DNA from: Streptomyces griseoruber
GTDB taxonomy: Bacteria; Actinomycetota; Actinomycetes; Streptomycetales; Streptomycetaceae
NCBI RefSeq assembly: GCF_001514205.1
Contig: NZ_KQ948775.1
Coordinates: 1 to 64,000 of the forward strand
Length of the DNA: 64,000 nt
Direction: 5' to 3'
Position numbers and translations under genes: made by a program. Below are positions 49,508 through 58,959 of this stretch, one piece after another. The stretch's first letter is position 1. Every line of letters begins with the position of its first letter. A model generated the notes under the pieces. The model saw nothing but the letters and a program-made list of their open reading frames with translations. It searched no databases and was not told the DNA's origin.

Positions 49508-50065
49508 ATGCTCACGACCCTGAACACCTCCTACACCGACACGCGCGCGGCCGATCTCGCCTGGGCCCTGGGGCGTGAACCGCTGCCCGCCCTCGCCACG
49601 CTCGACCTCGAACTGTCGGGCGCCAAGCTCCAGTTGAGACTGCTGGGCGCCTCGCACCAGGTGCTGCTGGAGGAGGATCAGGGCTGTTGTTCGGAAACGG
49701 TGGCCTGTATCCCCGGCAGCAGCACCCCGCTCCCGCTGGGGGTGGCCAAACGCGTGGGCGACTGGGAGTACGAATTCGCCGCGCGCGTCGAGGTGCTGAC
49801 GCCCGGCCAGTTCGCCGGCCGCGCCCAGGAACTCCTCGCCCTGGTCGCCGACCACCCCAACGGCCTGGCCGGTGTCTTCCCGGGCAGCCCGCACGCGTTC
49901 ACCGCCCTCCTCGCCCAGCGCCACGAAGGCCACGTCCACTGGCGCACCTGGCACGCGTACCCGCAGGACGGGCAGCTGGTGGCGACACGAACGAGGGTCG
50001 GGGTGCGGGCGGGCGCCGGACAGGACAGCCCGTCGGGGAGCCTCAGGAGTCCGGCCGGGACGTGA
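49508..50065 (+). CDS. DUF2617 family protein
   Basis: 185 residues from ATG 49508. Recognised as DUF2617 from MLTTLNTSYTDTRAADLAWA, LPALATLDLELSGAKLQLRL, RVGDWEYEFAARVEVL and HWRTWHAYPQDGQLVATRTR. This actinobacterial family is of unknown function and is often found next to a spermidine synthase-like gene, as here (68 bp). Cytosolic, no signal. The C-terminal 20 residues are low complexity. Confidence 0.82.
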   Translation: MLTTLNTSYTDTRAADLAWALGREPLPALATLDLELSGAKLQLRLLGASHQVLLEEDQGCCSETVACIPGSSTPLPLGVAKRVGDWEYEFAARVEVLTPGQFAGRAQELLALVADHPNGLAGVFPGSPHAFTALLAQRHEGHVHWRTWHAYPQDGQLVATRTRVGVRAGAGQDSPSGSLRSPAGT

Positions 50066-50133
50066 GGTTTGAGGCCCAACTTCCACACGTGTGGGTGACA
50101 TTGCGTCCCCGGCCCGTGACGTAACGTCGCACC

Positions 50134-51738
50134 GTGATCGAACCGCACGCACCGGCCCCGCCCGGCGCCCCACCGCCCTGGCGCGGCCCCGCGCGGCTGC
50201 CCGTCCGGCCGGACGTCGGGCGGTTCCTGGTCCTCGCGTGCGTGTTCGTCTGCGCGGCCTGCGGTCTCGTCTACGAACTGGAACTCGTCGCCCTCGCCTC
50301 CTACCTGATGGGCGACTCGGTCACCCAGGCCTCCGTGGTGCTGTCCGTGATGGTCTTCGCGATGGGCATCGGCTCCCTCGCGGCCAAACGGCTGCGCCGG
50401 TTCGCCGCGGCCGGCTTCGGCGCCCTGGAGGTGGCCCTCGCGCTGGTCGGCGGATGCAGCGCCATGGTGCTGTACGCGGTGTTCGCCTGGACGGGCGACT
50501 GGGGCGGTCTGTGGGCCGACGGCCCGCGCATCCTCCTGGTCGCCTTCTCCCTCGGCATCGGCCTGCTCATCGGCGCCGAGGTCCCCCTCCTCATGGAGCT
50601 CATCCAGCGCGTCCGCCGCCAGGACGCGGGCGGCGCCGTCGCCGACCTGTTCGCCGCGGACTACGTCGGCGGGCTCGTCGGCGGCCTCGCCTTCCCCTTC
50701 CTGCTGCTGCCGTTCTGCGGCCAGCTGACCAGCTCCCTGCTGACCGGCGCGGTCAACGTCGTCGCCGGGGGCGCCCTGGTCCTCGGCCTGTTCCGCCGTG
50801 ACCTCGGCCGCCGCGCCCGCTGGCTGCTGCCGGTCGCCGGCGTCACCGTGATCGTCGTCCTCGGCTCCGCCGCCGTCCTCGTCGACGACTTCGAGCGGGC
50901 CGCGCGCCAGGCGGTCTACGGCGGCGACGTACGGGTCGCCCTGCGGACCGGCGTCCAGGAGGTCGTCCTGACCGGCGGCCGCCACGGCCGCCCCCTCGAC
51001 CTCTACCTCGACGGCCGGCTCCGCGTCGGCGGCGACGAACGCCGCTACCACGAGGCCCTCGTCCACCCCGCGATGTACGGCCGCCACGCGCGCGTGCTCG
51101 TCCTCGGCGGCGGTGACGGCCTGGCCGCCCGTGAGGCCCTCACCCACCCCGGTGTGCTCCGCGTCGACGTCGTCGAACTCGACGCCGGCCTGGTCGGCCT
51201 CGCCCGCACCGACCCCGCCCTCTCCCGCCTCAACGCCCATGTCTACGACGACCCCCGCGTCCATGTCGTCACGGCCGACGCCTTCCACTGGCTGCGCGGG
51301 GCGCCCCCGGCGGCGTACGACGTCGTGCTCGCGGACCTGCCCGCCCCCGATGTCACCGCCAGCAGCAAGCTGTACTCCCAGGAGTTCTACGGCCTCGCCC
51401 GGCGCGCCCTCGCCCCCGGCGGGCGGCTCGCCGTGCACGCCGGGCCGCTCACCGGACGGCACCGGGCGTTCTGGACGGTGGAGGCGACCCTGCGGGCGGC
51501 CGGACTGCACACCGTGCCCTACCGCGTCGACGTCCGCGCCCCCGGCCGGCACGAGCGTGGCCCCGACGACTGGGGTTTCGTCCTGGCCGCCCCCGGCAGC
51601 CGCCCCTCCCTGCGCCTCGACCCCGACGAGCGGCTGCGCACCCTCACCCAGGCGGGCCTCCTGGCGGACGCGCGGGCGGCGCAGCGCACGCGCGTGGCGG
51701 GGGTGCCGCCCTCGACGCTGGTGCATCCGCGGTACTGA
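50134..51738 (+). CDS. speE: Membrane-fused spermidine synthase-like aminopropyltransferase
   Basis: 534 residues from a GTG at 50134. The N-terminal about 240 residues carry seven membrane helices (FLVLACVFVCAACGLVYELE; VVLSVMVFAMGIGSLAAKRL; LLVAFSLGIGLLIGAEVPLL). The C-terminal Rossmann domain has the aminopropyltransferase motifs VLVLGGGDGLAAREAL, VDVVELDAGLVGLA and DVVLADLPAPD (catalytic Asp), plus YSQEFYGLARRAL. It would transfer aminopropyl groups from decarboxylated AdoMet. No AdoMet decarboxylase gene is nearby, so the real substrate is open. Confidence 0.85.
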   Translation: MIEPHAPAPPGAPPPWRGPARLPVRPDVGRFLVLACVFVCAACGLVYELELVALASYLMGDSVTQASVVLSVMVFAMGIGSLAAKRLRRFAAAGFGALEVALALVGGCSAMVLYAVFAWTGDWGGLWADGPRILLVAFSLGIGLLIGAEVPLLMELIQRVRRQDAGGAVADLFAADYVGGLVGGLAFPFLLLPFCGQLTSSLLTGAVNVVAGGALVLGLFRRDLGRRARWLLPVAGVTVIVVLGSAAVLVDDFERAARQAVYGGDVRVALRTGVQEVVLTGGRHGRPLDLYLDGRLRVGGDERRYHEALVHPAMYGRHARVLVLGGGDGLAAREALTHPGVLRVDVVELDAGLVGLARTDPALSRLNAHVYDDPRVHVVTADAFHWLRGAPPAAYDVVLADLPAPDVTASSKLYSQEFYGLARRALAPGGRLAVHAGPLTGRHRAFWTVEATLRAAGLHTVPYRVDVRAPGRHERGPDDWGFVLAAPGSRPSLRLDPDERLRTLTQAGLLADARAAQRTRVAGVPPSTLVHPRY

Positions 51739-51796
51739 CGGCCAATCGCTGTTTCGCCGGGTGCGCACCGGCGACCGCTGGGTAGGCTCCGGCCCT

Positions 51797-53392
51797 ATGG
51801 AGCAAGAGGTGTTCGTTCCCGTTCCCGCCGAGCGGCTGAGGGCGGCCCTCGCCGACCCCGCCCAGGTGGCCCGCGCGGTGCCCGGCCTCCAGCAGGACGC
51901 CGGTACCGAGCCCGTCGCCGGCCGGCTGAAGATCCGGATCGGCGGCCACACCATCACCTACCGGGGGACCGTACGGCTCTCCGCGCGCGAGGACGGGGCG
52001 TACGCCGTGGAGGGCGACGCCACCGAGGCCCGCGGCGGCGGCGCAGTGAAACTCACGCTCCTGCTGCGGCTCCAGCAGACCGACGCCGGCACGACCCTCC
52101 GCATCGAGGGCACGGCGACGGCGGACGGCCGGGTGGCCGAGCTGCCCGGGGAACAGGTGCGGAGTGCGGTCGCCCGCCTGCTCAACCGGTTCGCGGAGAA
52201 CCTGGGAGCAGGGGCCGCGGCGGGGGCGGCCGAGGAGGCCGTGGGGGATGAGCCGGAGGGGAAGGCCGTAGGGGAGAAGCCGGAGGGGGAGGCCGTAGAG
52301 GAGAAGCCGGAGGGGGAGGCCGTACCGGAGCAGCCGGAGGGGCCGGCAGGGCTGGAGGGGCCGGCAGGGCCGGAGGGGCTGGTGGAGCTGGAGGGGCCGG
52401 AGGGGCTGGTGGAGCCGGAGGGGCCGGCAGGGCTGGAGGGGCTGGTGGAGCCGGAGGGGCTGGAGGGGTTGGAGGGGCTGGTGGAGCCGGAGGGGCTGGA
52501 GGGGCTGGAAGGGCTGGAAGGGCTGGAAAAGTCCGAGCAGCCGGAAGGGGCCGAGGAGCCCGAAGAGCCCGCGGGGCCCACCGTGTCCGCCGAGGGGCCG
52601 GCGGCCGCGTTCGAGAACGAGCGCCTCGACGACCTCGCCGAGCCGGACGAGCCCGCCGAGTCCGCCTCGCCTGCCGAGCCCGCTGAGCCCGCCGAGTCCG
52701 CCTCACCTGCCGAGCCCGCTGAACCCGCCGAGCCCGCCGAGCCCGCCGAGTCCGCTGAACCCGCCGAGTCCGCTGAACCCGCCGGGTCCGCCGAGCCTGC
52801 CGAGCCCGCCGAGTCCGCCTCGCCTGCCGAGCCCGCCGAGCCCGCCGGGTCCGCCGGGTCCGCCGGGTCCGCTGAACCCGCCGGGTCCGCCGAGCCTGCC
52901 GAGCCCGCCGAGTCCGCCTCGCCTGCCGAGCCCGCTGAGCCTGCCGAGCCTGCCGAGCCCGCCTCGCCTGCCGAGCCCGCTGAGCCCGCTGAGCCCGCCG
53001 GGTCCGCCGAGCCTGCCGAGCCCGCCGGGTCCGCTGAACCCGCCGGGTCAGCTGAGCCCGCCGAGCCCGCCGAGCCCGCCGAATCCGCCGAGTCCGCTGA
53101 AGCTGCCGGGTCCGCCGAGCCCCTCGAATCCGCTGAACCCCTCGAATCCGCCGACGCCGCTGAACCCCTCGACTCCGCCCAGCCTCCCGCCGAGGCCGCG
53201 CATGCGCGTCGCACGATGATCGGGCGGAGTGCGGAGGAGGTCGACCACGCCCCGCCGCGCGGGCGGTACGCGCCGGTTCCCGCGCCGCAGACGATCGCCC
53301 CGAACAGCGCCCTGCGCTGGGCGGCCCCCGCCGCCGCGCTGGTCGTGGCGTCGGCGATCGTCGTGGGGCGGGCGCTGCGCCGCCGCCGGTAG
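51797..53392 (+). CDS. SRPBCC domain protein with long acidic AEP-repeat region and C-terminal anchor
   Basis: 531 residues from ATG 51797. About 1-140 is a CoxG/SRPBCC-type lipid-binding-fold domain (EQEVFVPVPAERLRAALADP; GDATEARGGGAVKLTLLLRL). About 150-250 has EGEAVEEKPEGEAV and EGLVEPEGLEG repeats; about 285-460 is an almost pure AEPAEPAES/AEPAGSAEPA array. A short region with ARRTMIGRSAEEVDHAPPRG follows, then a single membrane helix (NSALRWAAPAAALVVASAIV) and an RRRR end. The repeat is probably an extended acidic stalk. Repeat length is likely to vary between strains. Confidence 0.8.
   Translation: MEQEVFVPVPAERLRAALADPAQVARAVPGLQQDAGTEPVAGRLKIRIGGHTITYRGTVRLSAREDGAYAVEGDATEARGGGAVKLTLLLRLQQTDAGTTLRIEGTATADGRVAELPGEQVRSAVARLLNRFAENLGAGAAAGAAEEAVGDEPEGKAVGEKPEGEAVEEKPEGEAVPEQPEGPAGLEGPAGPEGLVELEGPEGLVEPEGPAGLEGLVEPEGLEGLEGLVEPEGLEGLEGLEGLEKSEQPEGAEEPEEPAGPTVSAEGPAAAFENERLDDLAEPDEPAESASPAEPAEPAESASPAEPAEPAEPAEPAESAEPAESAEPAGSAEPAEPAESASPAEPAEPAGSAGSAGSAEPAGSAEPAEPAESASPAEPAEPAEPAEPASPAEPAEPAEPAGSAEPAEPAGSAEPAGSAEPAEPAEPAESAESAEAAGSAEPLESAEPLESADAAEPLDSAQPPAEAAHARRTMIGRSAEEVDHAPPRGRYAPVPAPQTIAPNSALRWAAPAAALVVASAIVVGRALRRRR
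52650..53175. repeat. Degenerate GCCGAGCCCGCC coding repeat
   Basis: About 525 bp of 6-, 9- and 15-bp units built on GAGCCCGCC, GAGTCCGCC and GGGTCCGCC, within the SRPBCC gene. It keeps the reading frame and creates long false ORFs on the other strand. Confidence 0.9.
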
Positions 53393-53430
53393 CGGAACCG
53401 CCCTCTTGATCGGCCCAGTAGGGTCGTCCC

Positions 53431-54219
53431 GTGAGTGACGAAGACATCACGCTGACCGCGGGCGACGCGGAGGTGACCGTGCAGCCGGGCAACGGCGGCC
53501 GGGTCGGTGGACTGCGCGTCGACGGGCTTCAGCTGCTGCGGCAGGGGGAGCGGTTCGGCTGCTTCCCGATGGTCCCCTGGTGCGGGCGGATCCGCGACGG
53601 CCGGTTCCTCGACGGCGCGACCGTCCGCCAGATGCCGCTGAACGCCGCGCCGCACGCCATCCACGGCACCGCCCGCGACGGCGCCTGGAAGGTCGCGCGG
53701 GTCACGGCCGACGAGGCCGTCCTGACGTACGACCTGGTGGAGCCCTGGCCCCACCCCGGCCGGATCACCCAGATCGTCCGGCTGACCGGGGAGTCCCTGA
53801 CCCTCACCATGGGCGTGGAGACGCACGGCTCGTCCTTCCCGGCGCAGATCGGCTGGCACCCCTGGTTCAACCGCACCCTGGGCGGCCCGGACGTCCAGGT
53901 CGCCTTCGAGCCCGCCTGGCAGGAGGAGCGCGGCGAGGACCACCTGCCGACCGGCAACCGCGTCGAGCCGAAGCCCGGTCCCTGGGACGACTGCTTCGGG
54001 ATGCCCGGCGGGGTCGACGTCACCCTGACCTGGCCGGGGCAGGTCGCGGTGCGGGTGACCAGCCCGGAGAAGTGGGTCGTCGTCTACGACGAGCAGGAGG
54101 CGGCCGTGTGCGTGGAGCCGCAGACCGGGCCGCCGAACGGGCTGAACACCCTCCCGCGGCTGGTCACGCTCCTGGAGCCGCTGGAGGCCACGACCACCTG
54201 GTCCTGGACCCGCCTCTAA
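53431..54219 (+). CDS. Aldose 1-epimerase family protein
   Basis: 262 residues from a GTG at 53431. The GalM/YeaD beta-sandwich is recognisable: GERFGCFPMVPWCGRIRDGR, AAPHAIHGTARDGAWKV with the first His, SSFPAQIGWHPWFNR with the catalytic-region His, and a C-terminal acidic site CVEPQTGPPNGLN. It interconverts alpha and beta anomers of a sugar or sugar phosphate. 10 bp upstream of pyrE, so cotranscribed with it. Confidence 0.88.
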   Translation: MSDEDITLTAGDAEVTVQPGNGGRVGGLRVDGLQLLRQGERFGCFPMVPWCGRIRDGRFLDGATVRQMPLNAAPHAIHGTARDGAWKVARVTADEAVLTYDLVEPWPHPGRITQIVRLTGESLTLTMGVETHGSSFPAQIGWHPWFNRTLGGPDVQVAFEPAWQEERGEDHLPTGNRVEPKPGPWDDCFGMPGGVDVTLTWPGQVAVRVTSPEKWVVVYDEQEAAVCVEPQTGPPNGLNTLPRLVTLLEPLEATTTWSWTRL

Positions 54220-54229
54220 GCTGTTCGGC

Positions 54230-54784
54230 ATGACGGACGTGGATGTACGCGGCGCGCTGCTGCAGCAGATCAAGGACAAGGCCGTGGTGCACGGCAAGGT
54301 GACCCTGTCGTCGGGTCTGGAGGCGGACTACTACGTCGACCTCCGCCGTGTCACCCTGGACGGCGAGGCCGCCCCGCTGGTCGGGCAGGTGCTGCTCGAC
54401 CTCACCGAAGACCTGGAGTTCGACGCCGTCGGCGGGCTCACCATGGGCGCCGACCCGGTCGCCGCGAGCATGCTGCACGCGGCCGCCGCGCGCGGGCGCA
54501 GGCTGGACGCCTTCGTCGTACGGAAGGCGGCCAAGGCGCACGGCCTCCAGCGGCGCGTCGAGGGCCCCGAGATCAAGGGCCGCCGGGTCCTGGTCGTCGA
54601 GGACACCTCCACCACCGGCGGCTCGCCGCTGGCGGCCGTGGAGGCCGTGCGCGAGGCGGGCGCCGAGGTCGTCGCCGTCGCGACGATCGTGGACCGGGCG
54701 ACCGGAGCCGACGAGAAGATCCGCGAGGGCGCGGGCGTGCCGTATCTGTTCGCCTTCTCGAAGGATGAACTGGGTCTGGACTGA
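54230..54784 (+). CDS. pyrE: Orotate phosphoribosyltransferase
   Basis: 184 residues. PRPP loop VLVVEDTSTTGGSPL (about 121-135), the N-terminal KVTLSSGLEADYYVDLRRVT for orotate, and GLTMGADPVAASMLHAA. It makes OMP from orotate and PRPP in UMP synthesis. In Streptomyces this stand-alone pyrE lies by fbaA, away from the main pyr operon, as here. Confidence 0.95.
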   Translation: MTDVDVRGALLQQIKDKAVVHGKVTLSSGLEADYYVDLRRVTLDGEAAPLVGQVLLDLTEDLEFDAVGGLTMGADPVAASMLHAAAARGRRLDAFVVRKAAKAHGLQRRVEGPEIKGRRVLVVEDTSTTGGSPLAAVEAVREAGAEVVAVATIVDRATGADEKIREGAGVPYLFAFSKDELGLD

Positions 54785-54958
54785 CCAGCCCTTTTGACCT
54801 GGACTTGGCCGGGGCGCGGACCAGGCATGGACCTTCCGCGCATCTCTGGAAAGATGGGGACGACGATGACGTCGCACCCAAGGTCTAGGTCAGGGCCGTA
54901 GCACTACGCGTACGCGTGTACGCACATCGCCAACCCGCAGATACCAAGGAGCGGACAG

Positions 54959-55981
<1,023 letters not shown>

Positions 55982-55996
55982 ACCCCCGCTTTCGCA

Positions 55997-56026
55997 GCGA
56001 GCCCGGTACGTCGGTACCGGGCTCGC
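55997..56026 (+). terminator. Terminator after fbaA
   Basis: GCGAGCCCGGTAC and GTACCGGGCTCGC form a perfect 13-bp stem with a 4-nt loop, 15 bp after the stop. Confidence 0.85.
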
Positions 56027-56041
56027 GGTATACCTGGGGGC

Positions 56042-57511
56042 ATGCCCGAAGTCCGGATGTCGTCCCCCCAGGGCAAGTGGATCCTGTTCACCACGGTGCT
56101 CGGCTCCAGCATGGCCCTGCTGGACTCGACCGTCGTCAATGTGGCCCTGCCCCGGATCGGGGAGGACCTGGACGCCGACCTCGCCGCGCTCCAGTGGACC
56201 GTCAACGCGTACATGCTGACCCTGGCCGGTCTGATCCTGCTGGGCGGCTCCCTGGGGGACCGCTACGGGCGCCGGAAGGTGTTCGTCGTCGGGGTGGTGT
56301 GGTTCGCCACCGCCTCACTGCTGTGCGGGCTCGCGCCGAGCGCGGGCGTGCTGATCGCCGCGCGGGCGTTGCAGGGTGTCGGGGGCGCGCTCCTCACGCC
56401 GGGCTCCCTGGCGCTGATCCAGGCGTCCTTCCACCCCGACGACCGGGGGCGGGCCGTGGGCCTGTGGTCGGGGTTCGGGGGCATCGGGGCGGCCGTGGGG
56501 CCCTTCCTGGGCGGCTGGCTGGTGGACGGGCCGGGCTGGCGGTGGGTGTTCCTGCTGAACGTGCCGTTGGCCGTGGTGTGCGTGCCGGTGGCGCTGCGGC
56601 ACGTACCCGAGTCGAGTGCGGGAGGGCGGGCGCACGGCCGCTTCGACGTCCTGGGGGCCGTCCTGGGCGCGCTGGCCCTCGGGCTGGTGACCTACGCCCT
56701 CATCGAGGCGGGCGAGGGGTCCTGGGCCGTCGTCCTCACCGCGGTGGCCGGGGTGGCCGCCGGGGTGGCGTTCGTCCAGGTCGAGCGGCGCCGGCCCGAC
56801 CCGATGATGCCGCTCGGTATCTTCGCGTCCCGCCAGTTCACCGCCGTCAACCTGGTCACCCTGTGTGTGTACGCGGCGCTCGGCGGTTTCTTCTTCCTCT
56901 CCGTGGTGCAGTTCCAGGTCGTCGCCGGGTACTCCGCGCTCGGCGCCGGTACGGCCCTGCTGCCCGCGACCGTGCTGATGCTGCTGTTCTCGGCGAGGTC
57001 CGGCGAACTGGCCAACCACATCGGCCCGCGCATCCCCCTCACGGTCGGCCCGCTGGTGTGCGCCACGGGCATGCTGCTGATGCTGCGGGTCGGAAAGGAC
57101 GCCTCGTACCCCGCCGACGTGCTGCCCGCCGTCCTGGTGGTCGGCCTCGGCCTGGTCACCCTGGTCGCCCCGCTGACCGCGACCGTCCTGGCCTCGGTGG
57201 ACGTGAGCCGGGCCGGGCTGGCCAGCGGGATCAACAACGCGGCGGCCCGCGCGGCGGGGCTCGTCTCCGTGGCCGCGCTGCCGCTGCTGACCGGGATGGG
57301 CCCGGACGCGTACCGTTCGCCGGACGCCTTCGACGACGCGTTCCGGCGGGCGATGGTGTGGTGCGCCGGGGCGCTGGTGGTGGGTGCCGTGATCGCCTTC
57401 ACGACGGTACGGCGGCCCGCCCCGGACTGCACCCGGCCGGAGTGCCTCACCCACGGCAGCGTGACGGCACCGCCCCTGGAGGGGCGGCGGGCCCGGGGTC
57501 GGCTGCGGTAG
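56042..57511 (+). CDS. MFS exporter of the DHA2 (EmrB/QacA) family
   Basis: 489 residues, 14 predicted membrane helices. DHA2 motifs: LDSTVVNVALPRIGEDL (motif D1), LGGSLGDRYGRRKVFVVG (motif A), LIAARALQGVGGALLTPGSL (motif B) and GFGGIGAAVGPFLGGWLVDG (motif C). Proton-driven drug or metabolite efflux is the family role. No adjacent TetR/MarR regulator; 15 bp before the DUF3151 gene. The substrate is unknown. Confidence 0.9.
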   Translation: MPEVRMSSPQGKWILFTTVLGSSMALLDSTVVNVALPRIGEDLDADLAALQWTVNAYMLTLAGLILLGGSLGDRYGRRKVFVVGVVWFATASLLCGLAPSAGVLIAARALQGVGGALLTPGSLALIQASFHPDDRGRAVGLWSGFGGIGAAVGPFLGGWLVDGPGWRWVFLLNVPLAVVCVPVALRHVPESSAGGRAHGRFDVLGAVLGALALGLVTYALIEAGEGSWAVVLTAVAGVAAGVAFVQVERRRPDPMMPLGIFASRQFTAVNLVTLCVYAALGGFFFLSVVQFQVVAGYSALGAGTALLPATVLMLLFSARSGELANHIGPRIPLTVGPLVCATGMLLMLRVGKDASYPADVLPAVLVVGLGLVTLVAPLTATVLASVDVSRAGLASGINNAAARAAGLVSVAALPLLTGMGPDAYRSPDAFDDAFRRAMVWCAGALVVGAVIAFTTVRRPAPDCTRPECLTHGSVTAPPLEGRRARGRLR

Positions 57512-57526
57512 GTCCACACTGGACCC

Positions 57527-57940
57527 ATGTCGATTCACGAAAACCTCCTCGGGGGCCCGCCCCCGACCCATCTCCCCGACGACCCGGAGCCCCGCGACCT
57601 CCTGGCGAACGGCACCGCGCCCGCCGATGTCGCCGCGAAGTACCCGACGTCCTCGCTGGCCTGGGCCCAGCTCGCGGACGACGCCTTCGAGCGCGGCGGT
57701 GTGGTGGAGTCGTACGCGTACGCCCGTACGGGGTACCACCGTGGCCTGGACGCCCTGCGCCGGAGCGGCTGGAAGGGCCATGGCCCGGTTCCCTGGGAGC
57801 ACGAGCAGAACCGCGGCTTCCTGCGTGCCCTGCACGCCCTCGCCCGCGCCGCGCAGGCGATCGGCGAGCAGGAGGAGTACGAGCGCTGCTCGCAGTTCCT
57901 GAAGGACTCCTCCCCGACGGCGGCCCGGATCCTGGGATAG
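57527..57940 (+). CDS. DUF3151 family protein
   Basis: 137 residues. The actinobacterial DUF3151 pattern is present: LGGPPPTHLPDDPEPRDLLA, DVAAKYPTSSLAWAQLADDA and YAYARTGYHRGLDALRRSGW. The helical repeats resemble TPR-like packing. No signal or membrane segment. This small conserved protein is often found close to fba in Streptomyces; its function is not known. Confidence 0.85.
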   Translation: MSIHENLLGGPPPTHLPDDPEPRDLLANGTAPADVAAKYPTSSLAWAQLADDAFERGGVVESYAYARTGYHRGLDALRRSGWKGHGPVPWEHEQNRGFLRALHALARAAQAIGEQEEYERCSQFLKDSSPTAARILG

Positions 57941-57952
57941 CGGTTCGGTCCC

Positions 57953-57988
57953 GTCACGTCCTGTTGCGTCCTGTCACGTCCTGTTGCG
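57953..57988. repeat. Tandem 20-bp direct repeat upstream of kynA
   Basis: GTCACGTCCTGTTGCGTCCT is followed directly by a second copy of at least 16 bp. It lies 130 bp before kynA and could be a regulator site or a slippage repeat. Confidence 0.6.
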
Positions 57989-58119
57989 TGGGCCCGTCCG
58001 TGATCCGGGCGGGCCTTGCGGGATCCGCTCCTGATGCGGAAGATGCGGGTGGGGACCGGGGCCCCCGTGTCGGCATCGGCAGGGGCGGACCGCTACCCGG
58101 AGTACAGCAGGAGACAGCG

Positions 58120-58959
58120 ATGTCCCATGAGGCTCAGGAATCACAGGAGCCCGAGACCCCGCATCTCGACTTCAACGGCACCACGCCGTACGAGGACTAC
58201 GTCAGGGCAGACGTTCTCACCCACCTCCAGCACACCCTCTCCGACGATCCCGGAGAGATGGTCTTCCTGGTCACGACCCAGGTCATGGAGCTGTGGTTCA
58301 CGGTCATCGTCCACGAGTGGGAGACGGCGGCCCGGGCGCTGCGCGCGGACGACGTGCAGGTCGCGATCGACGCGCTGAAGCGTTCCGTACGGGAGCTGGA
58401 GGCGCTGAACGCCTCCTGGCGGCCGCTCGCCCAGCTCACCCCCGCCCAGTTCAACTCCTACCGGGGCGCCCTCGGCGAGGGCTCCGGCTTCCAGTCGGCG
58501 ATGTACCGGCGGATGGAGTTCCTGCTCGCCGAGAAGTCCGCGTCCATGCTGGTTCCGCACCGCGGCGCGCCCCGCGTCCACGCCGAGCTGGAGAAGGCGC
58601 TGCACGAGCCCAGCCTCTACGACGAGGTGCTGCGGCTGCTGGCCCGCCGGGGCCACCCCGTCCCGGAGGCCGTCCTGACGCGTGACGTCTCGCAGCGCTA
58701 CGAGCCCTCCGCCGAGGTCGAGGCCGTGTGGACGGCCCTGTACGCCGGTGACGGCTCCGACGAACTCGCCCGTCTCGGCGAGGCGTTGACGGATGTCGCC
58801 GAGCTGGTGTGGCGCTGGCGCAACGACCATCTGGTCGCCACCCGGCGGGCGATGGGCGCCAAGGCGGGCACCGGCGGCTCGGCCGGCGTGGCCTGGCTGG
58901 AGAAGCGCGCCCAGAAGAACGTCTTCCCGGAGCTGTGGACGGCGAGGTCGTATGTCTGA
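58120..58959 (+). CDS. kynA: Tryptophan 2,3-dioxygenase
   Basis: 279 residues, the usual bacterial TDO length. Motifs: LDFNGTTPYEDYVRADVLTH near the N-terminus, MVFLVTTQVMELWFTVIVHE, ALNASWRPLAQLTPAQFNSY with FRxxLGxxSGFQS-type QSAMYRRMEF, and the C-terminal haem-His region VWRWRNDHLVATRRAMGAKA followed by GTGGSAGVAWLEK. It oxidises Trp to N-formylkynurenine. AGGAG before the ATG. The stop overlaps kynU by 8 bp. Confidence 0.94.
   Translation: MSHEAQESQEPETPHLDFNGTTPYEDYVRADVLTHLQHTLSDDPGEMVFLVTTQVMELWFTVIVHEWETAARALRADDVQVAIDALKRSVRELEALNASWRPLAQLTPAQFNSYRGALGEGSGFQSAMYRRMEFLLAEKSASMLVPHRGAPRVHAELEKALHEPSLYDEVLRLLARRGHPVPEAVLTRDVSQRYEPSAEVEAVWTALYAGDGSDELARLGEALTDVAELVWRWRNDHLVATRRAMGAKAGTGGSAGVAWLEKRAQKNVFPELWTARSYV

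Noticed and set aside
51958..54297. 779-codon open frame on the minus strand
   Set aside because: Shadow of the AEP-repeat gene and the epimerase on + strand; GC-rich repeats keep all frames open and it has no domain or start signal.
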